Below, piece by piece: positions 34,650-45,439 of a stretch of DNA of 64,000 nt. This DNA is from Lineolata rhizophorae. Lineage: Eukaryota > Ascomycota > Dothideomycetes > Lineolatales > Lineolataceae. The stretch covers positions 208,258-272,257 of the forward strand of contig MU001696.1 in assembly GCA_010093515.1 (NCBI GenBank), given 5' to 3'. Position 1 is the stretch's first letter; each line of letters starts with the position of its first letter. The translations under genes and the position numbers were made by a program. Below the pieces are notes generated by a model. It was not told where the DNA came from. It saw only the letters and a list, made by a program, of their open reading frames with translations, and made no database searches.

Positions 34650-37600
34650 GCAGGTCCACCCACATCAGTGGAATGTTATCTACGTCGCATATAGTGGCAG
34701 GAACCAGTCTGAACATGGAACTCCCTACGGGGAAGTCGTGGAAAAGCCATGCGAGACCAGAAGCATGTGATGATGGAGTTGTCCCACGCTTTGAAAATGC
34801 TCCGAGCTCTCTAGCTCTCTTCAAGGCGAATGTTTCTATTCTTGTTGACGCACTTGAGCCCGGTGATCCGGTTAGGCGAAGCCGGCGGGGCCTTCTCGTC
34901 AGTCGAACAGTGGTTGCGGGGGCCCATAGTTTCCGTCAGCGCTCCTGCAACTTCGAAACCGTCGTCGTCCACATCGGACTAGGCAGGGGGGCGCGTCGAC
35001 TAGACACAGAGCCATTGGCAAAGTTTTAGGAATGGCACCAGGGCAATCCGACCTTTTCCATTGGCCGGCGCTCCTTCGCCGTTTGCGGATTTCTTAGTAC
35101 TGTCCCAGCGAGGCTGTCCAAGTCCCCGAGCGAAGGATAGCGAATGCCCGTTTCAGCCTTGCAGCGTGCGTCTGCAGTGCGGCGCTCTTGGGCAATCTTG
35201 GTACAAGTCGTACAAGCCGTCGGGAAACAACATCATTCGTGCAGGTTTCAAGCTCTCCCGGTTATCGAAAGCAGACCACATACCTTCTACCGCAACTCAC
35301 ATGCCATCCGGAATGCATCCGAGCAGGCGAAACAGTGAGACTGAACAAGCTAAGTCAGTGGGGCGCTCGCGCATGTCCCGTACCCACATCGCTTTCGTTT
35401 TCGTCCCGCATCGTGCCCCGCAATCTCGTACGTAGTACTTTGATAGCGTGTATCTACGGCTAGGCCGGTAAGGCAAGAGGGCAGCCAGCGCAGGGTCCGC
35501 AGGGCGGCTGCTCTGTGAGTCTCTCATCACCTGCCCACGGCCCACTCGGCCAGCCAGTGAGGTGCAGCGCGCGATATGCAGCGAGGCCTATTCTTAGGGT
35601 GGCGGGAAGAAGACGGGCGGGGGCGTCGCGCGGGACGGTCTGGATTAGCCTCGCTCGGAAAACCTATCTGCCGCCACACAACGACAATCACCGCACATGT
35701 GCTTTGTCGCGAGACCTCGCTACTCGCTAGTCGCGCGGAGACTGGAGAGAGAGCGACAGAGGGGCCCCGGCTGCCCTGAAGGTCGCGACCGGTCGGCTGC
35801 CAAGTGCTGGCAGATAGACAGTCGTGGCGGACAACAAGGTTGGAGCCAAGACTCGCCGATCAACCGACACAGCCACGCCGAGGGGCGGCGCTAGAGCTCC
35901 TTTGGGCATTCCAGGCGTAGCGAAAGAGGACAAGACTCGCGGTTTTGTTGAGCCTTCTGTCCCCGGCCAGCCTTTGTCGTAGTACCTAGGTATGTACGGA
36001 GTACTCCGTAGTAGTCGGTCCCCTTCAGCAAGCGACTTGTACTGTGCCAGAAAGAGTCAAGATGCGACATGCACGTCTGGACGCAAGCGTGTTTGAGATG
36101 TTGCGCTACTGTACGGGAAGTGGTTAGTGCGCGTGGCGTTTGTGTCCAGTGTTCGATGCGGGCGGGCAGGCGGGGCGGCCGAGTCTGGAAAAGCTCTTGG
36201 ACTGGCTGGTGCTGGTCCATGCCGTGGAGATGCCTTGGTCGTTGCTTGTCTTACCTGAGGACGCAGTGAGGGTTCTGAGTTTACAGTCGTACGGGGCGGC
36301 ATTGGAGCGGCTTTTTGTCTGTTGTTGTATGAGCTCAGAGGGAGCTCAGGGCGATTGGAACGTGGCCACTCGAGTCCCTACGACAACACATGACCGTTCC
36401 ACCTAAGGGATTAGGTATTTCGCCGTGGCCGAAATTCATGGCCAAGGAAGATGTCAAGTTCCTGAGGAGGGGGTCAGGCGAGTAAGAAATTTCAGAGCTG
36501 CGAACCAATGCGGCGCGGCCACTGGCCCGTATTCCTCGTACAAACGGCGTCATAGCCAGTGGGTTGGCCCAGGATGCTCCTTCTTGAGGCTTGCACGGAA
36601 TAGGGCGCTGTCGGAAGTCGAGGCGCACGAGCCAATCGCGGAGAGTCACCTAAGACGTCATGTTCTCGGCCCGGGATTCAGGGATGGGTTGCACCGCAGC
36701 CGGGGTTGCTCCCGCGAGACTCTTGGCCGGGAGTGGTATGATGGAATTCGCCAGCAGCGTGTGTGGAGGACGAGTGGAGAGGTCGGCAAAATTGTCGCTC
36801 GTTATGGATGAAAGGACCTACCGGTATGTAGCTGTGTTTACTGCCAGGGAGGAGATGATCTGGCACGCAGAGCCGCACAAGGCAAGCGCCCTACAGATGC
36901 TCGCGCCCGCAACAAGTTTTCCCGCCGCGGCGACGGCGAAGGCACGGCCCGGCCAGTGACGTGCGGTTTCGCGATGCAGACGCGCTCGTTCCGTGGGCGG
37001 TTGTCTGGGCAGGCAGGCGGGCGAGCCGGCGGGCGAGCCGGCGCGGGTCCAGGGGTGCCCTTGGACCCTAACGGGCCCGCTCCACTTCCCGCTTGGGTCG
37101 CCGCCCGCTGCGCACCCGTGGTAGCCGGGTCCCGCCATTGTCTCTTTTACCCAAACTACGACGCCGCCACCCAAGCTTCTCCCCAGCTCTTCCTGCCCTC
37201 TTTCTTTCCTTTCCTTCTCTCCTCCACTCGGTCCACGCATTTCCTGCCACCACTACGCGAATCTTGCCGCGTCGCGTTCTCTTTCCGCGCGTCGCTTGCT
37301 GCTCCAACTGCTCCACTGTCGTTCCCTGCCCTGTTGAGCCGCTCGCGGTCGGCCTATCGGCCTCGGCAAGGCGTCCGCTTGTCAACTTAGCCCAATCGTC
37401 AGCGTCGCGCCGCTGCAGCCACAGTCCAGCCTTCTGTTTTTCTGCAGTCTGGTGAGTTCGACTCAGCTCCAGCGCCGCCCGGGTCCCCGACTGCCCAAGC
37501 CCGTATCTGTCTTGCGCCATTATCTTCCACGTGCTTCTCCCAAATTTTGCCAGCCTCGCGGCTGCCTTCCACAGTCCGCCGACGTCTGTCGTGTTCTGGT

Positions 37601-37832
37601 CGCCCGCTAATGGATCCTTGACAGTTTAACCTGCAGATATTCCAATATCGCGAGACCCTGTCTGCTCCGCATCTCAGAACCACACCGCCCGCGCCTCTCG
37701 CGGCAGCTGCCCGGAGTGACGGCGCTGAGTACCGGTCGTTTCTCCGCGTCAATCGGAGATATTTTTCCTCAGACCCCCTCCAAGACCTTTCACAAAAAGT
37801 TCTGTCGACATCTATAACATACCTCCGTCACA
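34650..37832. other. Intergenic, 3.2 kb
   Basis: No gene recognised. It contains the perfect palindrome at 35995-36010 and a short CGGGCGAGCCGG duplication near 37018-37043. From about 37140 to 37830 there is pyrimidine-rich DNA that looks like the leader of the GPI-protein gene. Frames are short and not protein-like. Confidence 0.5.
35995..36010. repeat. Dispersed palindrome TACGGAGTACTCCGTA
   Basis: A perfect 16-bp palindrome in intergenic DNA. The same core recurs at 46986-47001 and as half-copies elsewhere in the window. Confidence 0.85.
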
Positions 37833-38957
37833 ATGATCACCCTCCGACGGCTATTCCTCCTCTCCCTCGTTCTCTCGTCACACGCCATCCTCGCCCAGGA
37901 GCCCGAGCTTGAGAATGCCGCCGAACAAAGCGGCGACGGCCCGGAGCAGCAGCGAAACTTCCGCGAGCTACTAAACGACGTGCCGCCGGACTCGCTGCAC
38001 GCGATCCTGCACGAGGAGCTGCACCCCAAGTTCAAGGACGGCGTCTTCGAGCACGACCACTCGGCCGTCGAGCTCGTGCACTCAGACGACCCGCCGCTAG
38101 CCACGCGCCTCATCACGGCCGCCAAGCTCGAGCTCGCCAAGCGCCAGAGCAATAACACGACTCCTGAGACGACGACGGAGAGCCCGCCGCCTGCGGAGAC
38201 GACTTCGGAAGACGAGACGCCTCCACCAGCATCGACCGATAGCAGCGACGACACAGACGACACCGATGACTCTACGACGGAGGCGCCACCGCCGCCGGCG
38301 TCTACGTCGGATTCGGACCCCGTCGTCGTTCCCGTCGAGGGGTCCTCGACCGAAGATGACGGCGACGTCGTTCCCGTGACGTCTTCCGCACTCGCGGAGG
38401 CGCCGACATCCGTAGTCGTGCCCGTGACGACGACGGACGACGACGGCAACGAGGTGGTGACGTCGGCGACGGCGCCCGCGGTCGAAGTGACGACGACGGA
38501 CGAGGCTGGCAACGAGGTGACGAGCCTGTCGACGGTGCCCGAGTACACGCCACCGGCGGCGGCGCCGACGGGGTCGTCGGTGGACGTGACGACGACGGAC
38601 GACACGGGCGAGACGGTGGTGCTGACGGGCGTGTCGTCGGGCCAGGCCGTCACCGCGACCAACTCCCGGGGACGCACCTTCGTCACCACGTACACGCCCA
38701 ACGCCGGCGTCGTCTCCTCGGTCGTCTACGACACCACCACCCTGCCCGACGGCCAGCTGAGCACCATCACCAACTTCGTCGGCGTCGATCCGCAGCTGGG
38801 CACCCCGACGGGCGAGGCGGGCGTTAGCGTCACGGACGAGGCGGACCCGAGCTTGCAGAGCGGCGGGTGGGCTCCTGGAAGGGTGACGCCGGTGGTTGGG
38901 GCCGCGGAGGCGGCCGCTTTGGTTGGCGGGGTGGTCGGGTGGGCTTGGGTCGTGTAG
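37833..38957 (+). CDS. Ser/Thr-rich GPI-anchored cell-surface protein
   Basis: The 374-aa single-exon product has a clear signal peptide (LRRLFLLSLVLSSHAILAQ), an N-terminal globular part of about 100 residues (NFRELLNDVPPDSLHAILHE), and then a long Thr/Ser/Pro/Asp-rich stalk with repeated VTTTDDxGNEV-like units. A more ordered segment follows (RTFVTTYTPNAGVVSSVVYD), and the C-terminus is hydrophobic (AAALVGGVVGWAWVV), as in GPI-anchored wall proteins. Such proteins are O-mannosylated and anchored in the membrane or wall. A specific function is not visible. The Leu-rich head after the signal peptide is not a family I can name. Confidence 0.85.
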   Translation: MITLRRLFLLSLVLSSHAILAQEPELENAAEQSGDGPEQQRNFRELLNDVPPDSLHAILHEELHPKFKDGVFEHDHSAVELVHSDDPPLATRLITAAKLELAKRQSNNTTPETTTESPPPAETTSEDETPPPASTDSSDDTDDTDDSTTEAPPPPASTSDSDPVVVPVEGSSTEDDGDVVPVTSSALAEAPTSVVVPVTTTDDDGNEVVTSATAPAVEVTTTDEAGNEVTSLSTVPEYTPPAAAPTGSSVDVTTTDDTGETVVLTGVSSGQAVTATNSRGRTFVTTYTPNAGVVSSVVYDTTTLPDGQLSTITNFVGVDPQLGTPTGEAGVSVTDEADPSLQSGGWAPGRVTPVVGAAEAAALVGGVVGWAWVV

Positions 38958-40202
38958 AGGCTTTGCATCTACTCCGTGCCTTGTGATTAGGTTTCTTGGG
39001 TTCATCTGCGGTCTATGTTTTCTCTTCTCTTGCACAGCGGGGTTCTCTGATTGCTTTTCTTCACGGTTTTGGGCACACGGCATTTCTGTTCTTTGTTTGC
39101 TGCGCGACACACAGGCTCAAGGATTTGCGAAAGGGGCTATTTTAGCTTCGCGGACTTGGGACGCTCGACTCTGGCATAACGACTGCTCACGAACTACTAC
39201 CACTGGCTTTCGCCACGAAATACACGGACTGGGCGGAATCCGGTCATTGCGCTCCTTGCATAGGTAATGGTGTTTGGTATTAATCTAGGTCCAAAAGGCT
39301 AAACCCCATTGGATCGTCCTTGTATGTATGTATGTCAGAAACTGGGAGCTGGGGAAGGAGGAGAGATGGGGGAAGCCGAACGATTAGGCGTTAGTTTTGC
39401 GTGCTGTGTACAAAATATCGTTGAGAGAGCGGAGAGATTGATCGTCAAAGGTGGGCGCGGAACAACCTAGCTGTGGAATATTAGAATGTTCTTCGTTTAA
39501 ATCGAAAATCATCCGGCTACCAGATCTTGCATGATGCATGTTCCGGATAAATCGATCGCGGCCCAGGTCATGTAGTGTTTGGGCCCCACTCTGAACTGAC
39601 TTGCTGGGATGTTGCGGGGTGGGCTTGCATGCACGCTATCAACAACCTCTTTTGCCCGAACGGTTCCGTAGCCGTTGCCCCTCAGAGTGCTTTCGAGGAC
39701 CCGGACTACTTTGGGTTCAAAAAGTGAGCATGCTATCTCACGAATAGAAGTTCAATAGCAAACTCGAGTATAAGCTAGCTTTAGTTGTGTAAGCGCCACG
39801 CTTGGTTTAGAAGAGGGCGTCTACGTCCGTAGAGTGCAAATAGGCACCTGGCGCAAATCTGATCCTATGTGTAAGGTCGAACTTGCATTGTCACACCCTA
39901 AAGCAAGATCACTATTTGCACCGATTTATCGCCACGTGGTATGCAATCATTCTGATCATTCCTTGCCGGTGTTCACCACTGGAAGCATGATAGCCAGGAG
40001 ACTATGGTTTGACCGGCATATCCTAAAAACGAGTGACAGATTTGAGCCCCGTGCTTTCCTCGTACCATATCAGTTTCTTTCTTTCTGTCCTTTTTTTCTT
40101 TTTCTTGTCATTTTAACCACATGTAACTAAAAGCACGCCCCACAGCCAAACATAATAAACCCGGTCGGGGCCGTACAAAACCCCCAACTACTAATGATGT
40201 TT
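38958..40202. other. Intergenic between convergent genes, 1.25 kb
   Basis: 3' regions of the GPI-protein gene (plus) and the acidic-repeat gene (minus). It holds a short (GTAT)n run near 39322-39333 and AT-rich DNA after 39720. No gene is recognised. Confidence 0.5.
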
Positions 40203-41895
40203 CTAGGCAGATCCAAAAGGATCGTCCCACTCGAGCGTCATATCCATGTCCGCGTACGCGTGGTAGTAGCTCTTGAACGGGACTGCATCGAAATAATTGT
40301 GTTTAGGGCCGCCGAAGAAGCCGAACAAGTGCTTTGCAGAGATGAGCCGGCAGTCCAAGCGGCCATAGGCGCCTTCGCCCTTGGCCTTATCGCGACGACG
40401 CAGCCACTCAAAGGCAGATTCGCCCACGGCGATGGAGTCGTCCTCTTCATCTTTGCATTCGAATTCCTTCTCGGAGGTACTAGCATGTTCGTTTTTGCAG
40501 GTAGTGGAGTTCCGTGCAGAAGATCCGCGACTTCCAGGCTCGGTATGGCTTTCCAAGGTATGTGAGCAGGCGCTGCCTCCGGGAGTCTTCGTAGCTTGAT
40601 ACAGTGACTCGTCTCCAACGAGGGTGTCAGTAGAATCAGATGCGCAGAGGGTTTCGCTGTCACTAGGAGTTACATCTCTAGTGGCATTCCTCCAGCTTAG
40701 AAGGTCATGAGTGCTCGTACCCCGGCTGACGTAGGAGACTGTGTTCTCATCCCTAGGCTCGTCATCGCTGAAAGGGTCGTCGTCGTTGCCAGAATCGTCA
40801 TCTGTAGAAGGAAAGTAGCCGGAAAGGTCGACGTCAGTGGGCTCCGTCGCAAAATGCATTGAATTGCCAGAGACTAGGTCGCCATCGTTAGACTGCCGCG
40901 CTTCCAGCAGACGCTCATCATTTGGCGTGTCGCCGTTGTCACCTTCGGCCTTGATTTTCATCGACTCGTTGTCTTCAGCCTTGATTGCGATCAACTCGTC
41001 GTCCTCAGCCTTGATTGTAGTCGACTCATAGTCTTTGGCCTCCATTGTAGTGGACTCCTCGTCTTCCTCGGCCTTGATCGTTGTCGACTCGTGGTCGTTG
41101 TCTCCATCATCTCCAGCCTCCGTCATCGACTCGTCGTCGCTCTCTTCATCGCCACCAGCCTCTGTCATCGATTGGTCGTCCTCGTCGCTAGAAGCTTCAT
41201 CATCGGCCATGTTCAAATCCTCCCACGCGTCGGACGACTCATCCATCGAATCTTCCATGCCCGGCACATAGTCCTCGTCCATCTCGTCCTCCAAGTCGAG
41301 CCTAGATGCCTCACTCTCAGTCATCGACACGTCTTCCTCATCATACAGGCCCGCAGGGTCTCCCCATCCTTCTCTGCAAAGTAGAAACGTTTTCTTCTGG
41401 GCCATCTCCCCGTCTAGGCAGAGAAAGTAGCGCCGGTTAAGCGCGATGCTAGCGGGTGCGCGACGCAGCCAGAGCGAGCAATCGAGCGGCGTCTTGCCTG
41501 CGAACGGGTTGCCGCCGGAAGGGAACAACATGAGCGGGAGCCTGTGGCCCACGCGGAACTCGCGAGGTTTCGACTCGTCCAGCTGCGGCATGTGCTCGTA
41601 GTAGCGGCTGTACATGAGGTAGAAGGGCGTTGTGGTCATGTTGGGGCCCATGGCGCGCTCCAGCAGCTTGGTGACGACCTGTGTGCACGATGTAGTAAGA
41701 GAACGGTAGCGCGATTAGAGTGCAACGGGGCTGTCCGTTTCGCGTATGTGGATGCGCTGCGGTTTAGACGTTGGCGGGTTTTGTGAGGTTAGGAGGATTA
41801 GATCAACGTACGTCGGTATCGATGTTGCCGTCGAGCACGAAGATGGCCCAGGGCAGCCAGTCCTCGAGAGACAAGCTCTCACTATGACTTGCCAT
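40203..41895 (-). CDS. Acidic repeat protein with IKAE motif array
   Basis: I do not recognise this 519-aa protein. Exons 41895-41812 and 41678-40203 join across a 133-nt intron (GTACGT donor, CACACAG acceptor) as GNIDTD then VVTKLLERAMG. The N-terminal 120 residues look globular (EDWLPWAIFVLDGNIDTD, YLMYSRYYEHMPQLDES). The middle is very acidic and repetitive: SMTEAG twice, then an ESTTIKAEDDE-like unit four to five times, with IKAE at about residues 229, 250, 260 and 270. The C-terminus is again ordered (SAFEWLRRRDKAKGEGAYG, SAKHLFGFFGGPKHNYFDA). The frame is also open upstream of 41895, but that ATG has the better context. Location is probably nuclear or cytosolic; no signal or membrane segment is seen. 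Confidence 0.75.
40944..41130. repeat. Degenerate repeat coding TTIKAEDDE-type units
   Basis: About five imperfect repeats of 30-63 bp within the acidic protein gene, each coding for an acidic stretch around I-K-A-E or a variant of it. Divergence between copies shows they are not brand new. Confidence 0.7.
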
Positions 41896-42978
41896 GTCTT
41901 GGGAACGATGGACGTAGGAAGTATGAAATGCCCGTCTAAGAGAGTTGTGGTAACAGGTGTGGCTGGGTGGGGGGCACGGGGAGTTGGTGTGTTGGAGTGC
42001 AGAATTAGATGGAGAGGGAAGAATATGAGCGCGGTTTGAACTCCTACGGAATTTCATGGAAGGCACCGCCTCAGCCGTTCTAGTAACGGGTCGTTCCTTC
42101 CCATTCCGTCACTCGGCAGGCTCTTAAATCAGGCGCGTACCGGTCTGGCGGGACTTTTGATGTCCTCGCTTGAGGCCACGTGCTCCAGAGCTAGGCTTTC
42201 ATGGTCGCTCCTTCCTAGCAAGTATTTCCTAATTCTGAGCTTTCTGGCGCATCCTGGTCCCGTATAGACATGTATGCCATTGCGACTGTGATCCTGTGAT
42301 TGTTAGTGACGCACGGCCTTGCTAACGTGGAGAGCACACTCACTGTCCACAGTTGTGCAGCCCAAGCTCACGAGAGATATTTCCAAATCACACAACCAGT
42401 TGGACCTAGCCTATGATGAATAGATACTTGAGCTTGTTCTTCTGTCCAACGTGAGTACATAAGTACATATGAGAACTTGTACAATCCACTCCCAGCTCAT
42501 CCTCTTCCCCTACCAATCTCGAAGTATACTACACATTAGACACGTACGTACGTACATACAGTCGGTCTTTCCCATATAAGCACATCACATGCCACAACCA
42601 AACGGTACTCGAGGGAATACAAAACGAAAGAATCAGGTACGTAAGTGAGAGTCAAACCGAAAAGTGGCAGCGGAGGCCGCCAAAGGATGTATGGCAATAG
42701 TCCTAACCAGAACCTTTGGGGTATATCGCTCGAAGTGAATCAAGTCGGACCAAGTGGATCGAAGGGTATAGGGGTGCAGAAAACAAACAAACGCCATACT
42801 AGATGCTTAAAGAAGTGCTAACCAGAGCAAAAAACAAAATGAAAACAAGGGGAAACGGGTATGGAAGTGCTCGAAGGAAAGTTACGCTAAACCGAATAAT
42901 TTTAGCGACAGAAAGCCGACTCCAGAGAACCGAGAATGCAACGTCTGGACCTGTCAGGCTAGATGACGTGCTGACGCC
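41896..42978. other. Intergenic, 1.08 kb
   Basis: This is the promoter of the acidic-repeat gene (minus) followed by the 3' flank of the LIM gene. An ACGT run (ACGTACGTACGTACATAC) lies near 42541-42558. No gene is recognised. Confidence 0.5.
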
Positions 42979-45439
42979 TCATTGAGGCATCATCATTATT
43001 CTTGTTGCCCTCTTCTCGGGATTTCGCCTACCCGGTCCGAGGAAAGTATTCTTCTGTGCAGCGTGGAAGGCATGCCGCTCGCAGAAGACCTTCCCACCAA
43101 CCTCGAAGTAGCCGTCGGAGAGAACTTCACGACAGTGGATGCACGTGAAGCAGCGCGGATGGAACTTTGCACGCTCGTCTGTCTCGAGGTACTGGCCTTC
43201 GATGCCGCGATTGCACGCCTTGCAGAGGGAACCGTTCAGTTGATGGTAGTGCTGCGCGCAGTAGGGAAAGTTGTTGATGACGTAGAAGTCGGCCGTGGCG
43301 AAAGGTGCTCGGCAGGTCTTGCAAACAAAGCCTAGAACGACTGTTAGTAACCTAGATTAAATAGATATAGAATGTTAAGGTATGTTACATTGCTTGTGGT
43401 ACCGCCCAGTCAACCGCCCATCGGCGGCTTTGACGGACTTGCCTACGATTGCGTTGCCACAGCCTCTGCAGTTGCCTTTTGATGCTGACTTCTTGCCCAC
43501 TCCTACAGAGGAGACATCGCTTGGAGAAGTAAGGGCTGACAAGTTAGTCGCCGAGTTATTTCGTGGGATGTTCGTCTGAATCGTCGGAGGAGCAATGCGT
43601 TGCTGGCTCTGTTGGCTCTGTTGACTCTGCTGACTCTGTTGACTCTGTTGACTCTGCTGGCTTTGCTTCCGCTGATGGGCAATTATCCCTCGCTGAATTG
43701 CCGGGTCAATGGGAGACTCAGGTGGCGATGCGATTGGTGCCCGTAGAGGAAGTAAGGGCTCAGCTGCATTTGCTCTGAATGGTTGGCGGCTGTCATCCAT
43801 TGGCGAAAGGGCAGCTGGCGACTCGGAACGAACAGAAGATCCGAATCCCATGGAATCATTCGTATTTGATCGCATCTCTCTTCCTCTTGCGAATCTGTCC
43901 ATCTCGCCAAACGTCTGCTTGGGCGAAGTACCAAACGTCTCTGACATGGGCGGGCTAGACCGCGAGCTAGCGCTCCGTGCATCAGACGCAAATCCAGATC
44001 CGTCTGAGGACGCCGAGTCCGTTGGGCTGTGAGAAGAGTTCGCGCCAAATTGCCTTTGCAAGTGAGGCGCAAGAGGAACGGGAGGGATATCGCCCGGCTT
44101 TGAGTCCTTCCTTGTTCCATTGCGACTAGCAGTGCGCGGTGGGAATTGCGTAGCTTGGGCCTGGGAAGGCTGGCGATCAGACGATGGCGACTGAGTCGCG
44201 CTGCGCGGTATATGCGGACGCAATGGCATGACTGCAGGTTCAAACGAGCGCAGGGGATCCATGGCTCCACTTTGTTCCATCTGGTCCTCGCTGTCCTTCC
44301 GCAGCGGGTACGTCCTTGATCGGTCGTCCTTAGTTAAGCTTGGGAGGGGAGCGCCAGGCTCCTGATTCTTCAGTCTCTCCAAGAAATCGTCTATCGGTTC
44401 GGGCCTAGCAGGTCTGGGCGGCGGGCCCATTCGCGTCTTTTCGGCTTCTAGTCCTCGCACAGACTCCGATGCAGTAGCCGGCCTCGCGTCAATGGAGACA
44501 TCTGCCTTGTCGGCTACTCCAACAGAGTCGTTCTTGGAGCGCACACTGTAGTTGCTGCTGATGCTTGGATTCCGAACACTTTTGCCACTGTCGCTACTCG
44601 TCGTTGCGGTCCTTCGATGGCCAGTCGGTTCTTTATTGGCAGCGCCCTTTCCCCGGCGAGTGTCGAAAGGACCTGGAGCGATCGTGTCCATTCTTTTGAG
44701 AACGCTTGCGCCACCATTGGACCTAGGACTCAGAGGAGCGTACCGAGCGTCCGGTTCGTGGTGCTTCTGCGTATTCTTCCGAGTCTCGTTCTTAGTACTC
44801 CCACCGCGGGACGCCGTGGTCGGGAATGGCGGGAACGCGCAATCAAGGTTTGACGACAGGTCTGGCGATGGTGGACTGAACGGGCGGGGCATCGGACTTG
44901 TTGCACTCCTTAGAAGCGGGGGCTTTGGCGATTTTGCACCACTCATCGGCGTCGATTGATTGCTTCGCGAGTAACCAGATGAGTTGTTGCTGACTGGGGT
45001 CAGTTGATCCAGTTGAAGGAATGGTTTATCTGCGGCTGTCAGTGCTGTTTGACGAAACTGCTTGCGTGTTCTATTCCGATCGCGGAACTCACTTGCAACA
45101 GTGGAGTCTATTCGCGGCGGCGGTGCCATTCGGCCCGGCTTCGACCCTCCTACTGAGGGCTTTAGTCCGCCCATTCCGGATGACCCAAAAGTTGCCGCGC
45201 GATCCATGAAGTTGAGCGGCTTTGGTAGAGCTTCTTTCTTGGGGGATTCTGGCAGAGTCGCGTGGTTAGCAACAGAACAGTCATAGTTTTCGCAGCAACG
45301 TCCAACAGAACTCACCTTCTTGTTGCTCACTCGCACTTGAGCAGACATGGTCGGCCAAATACGATATCTCGATTTCTGCACCGCAATTGGAGCACTTGAT
45401 TGACGGCAAGAAGCTTGCCGGCCTCATGGTGTCGCCCAT
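42979..45439 (-). CDS. LIM-domain protein, paxillin-like
   Basis: A zinc-binding LIM adaptor resembling fungal paxillin-like proteins (yeast Pxl1), which link Rho signalling, actin and sites of polar growth or septation. Exons: 45439-45316, 45248-45093, 45029-43389, 43331-42979 (757 aa). The N-terminus has a CXXC knuckle (IKCSNCGAEIEISYLADHVC); it is lost if the second exon's open frame is used alone. A long disordered Ser/Pro-rich middle follows, with an SQQ repeat. Two LIM domains end the protein: CRGCGNAIVGKSV through CKTC...YCAQHYHQLNGSLCKAC, then FHPRCFTCIHC and CERHAF. The last exon is needed for most of the LIM region. Intron 2 (63 nt) has no stop in frame. Confidence 0.9.
43604..43666. 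repeat. 9-bp minisatellite, seven units
   Basis: Seven head-to-tail copies of a TGACTCTGT-like unit with a few substitutions. On the coding (minus) strand they specify SQQ repeated, within the disordered part of the LIM protein. Confidence 0.9.

Noticed and set aside
38097-39110. 337-codon open frame opposite the GPI-protein gene
   Set aside because: Arg-rich mirror of Thr/Asp-rich repeats; no independent start, intron or motif.
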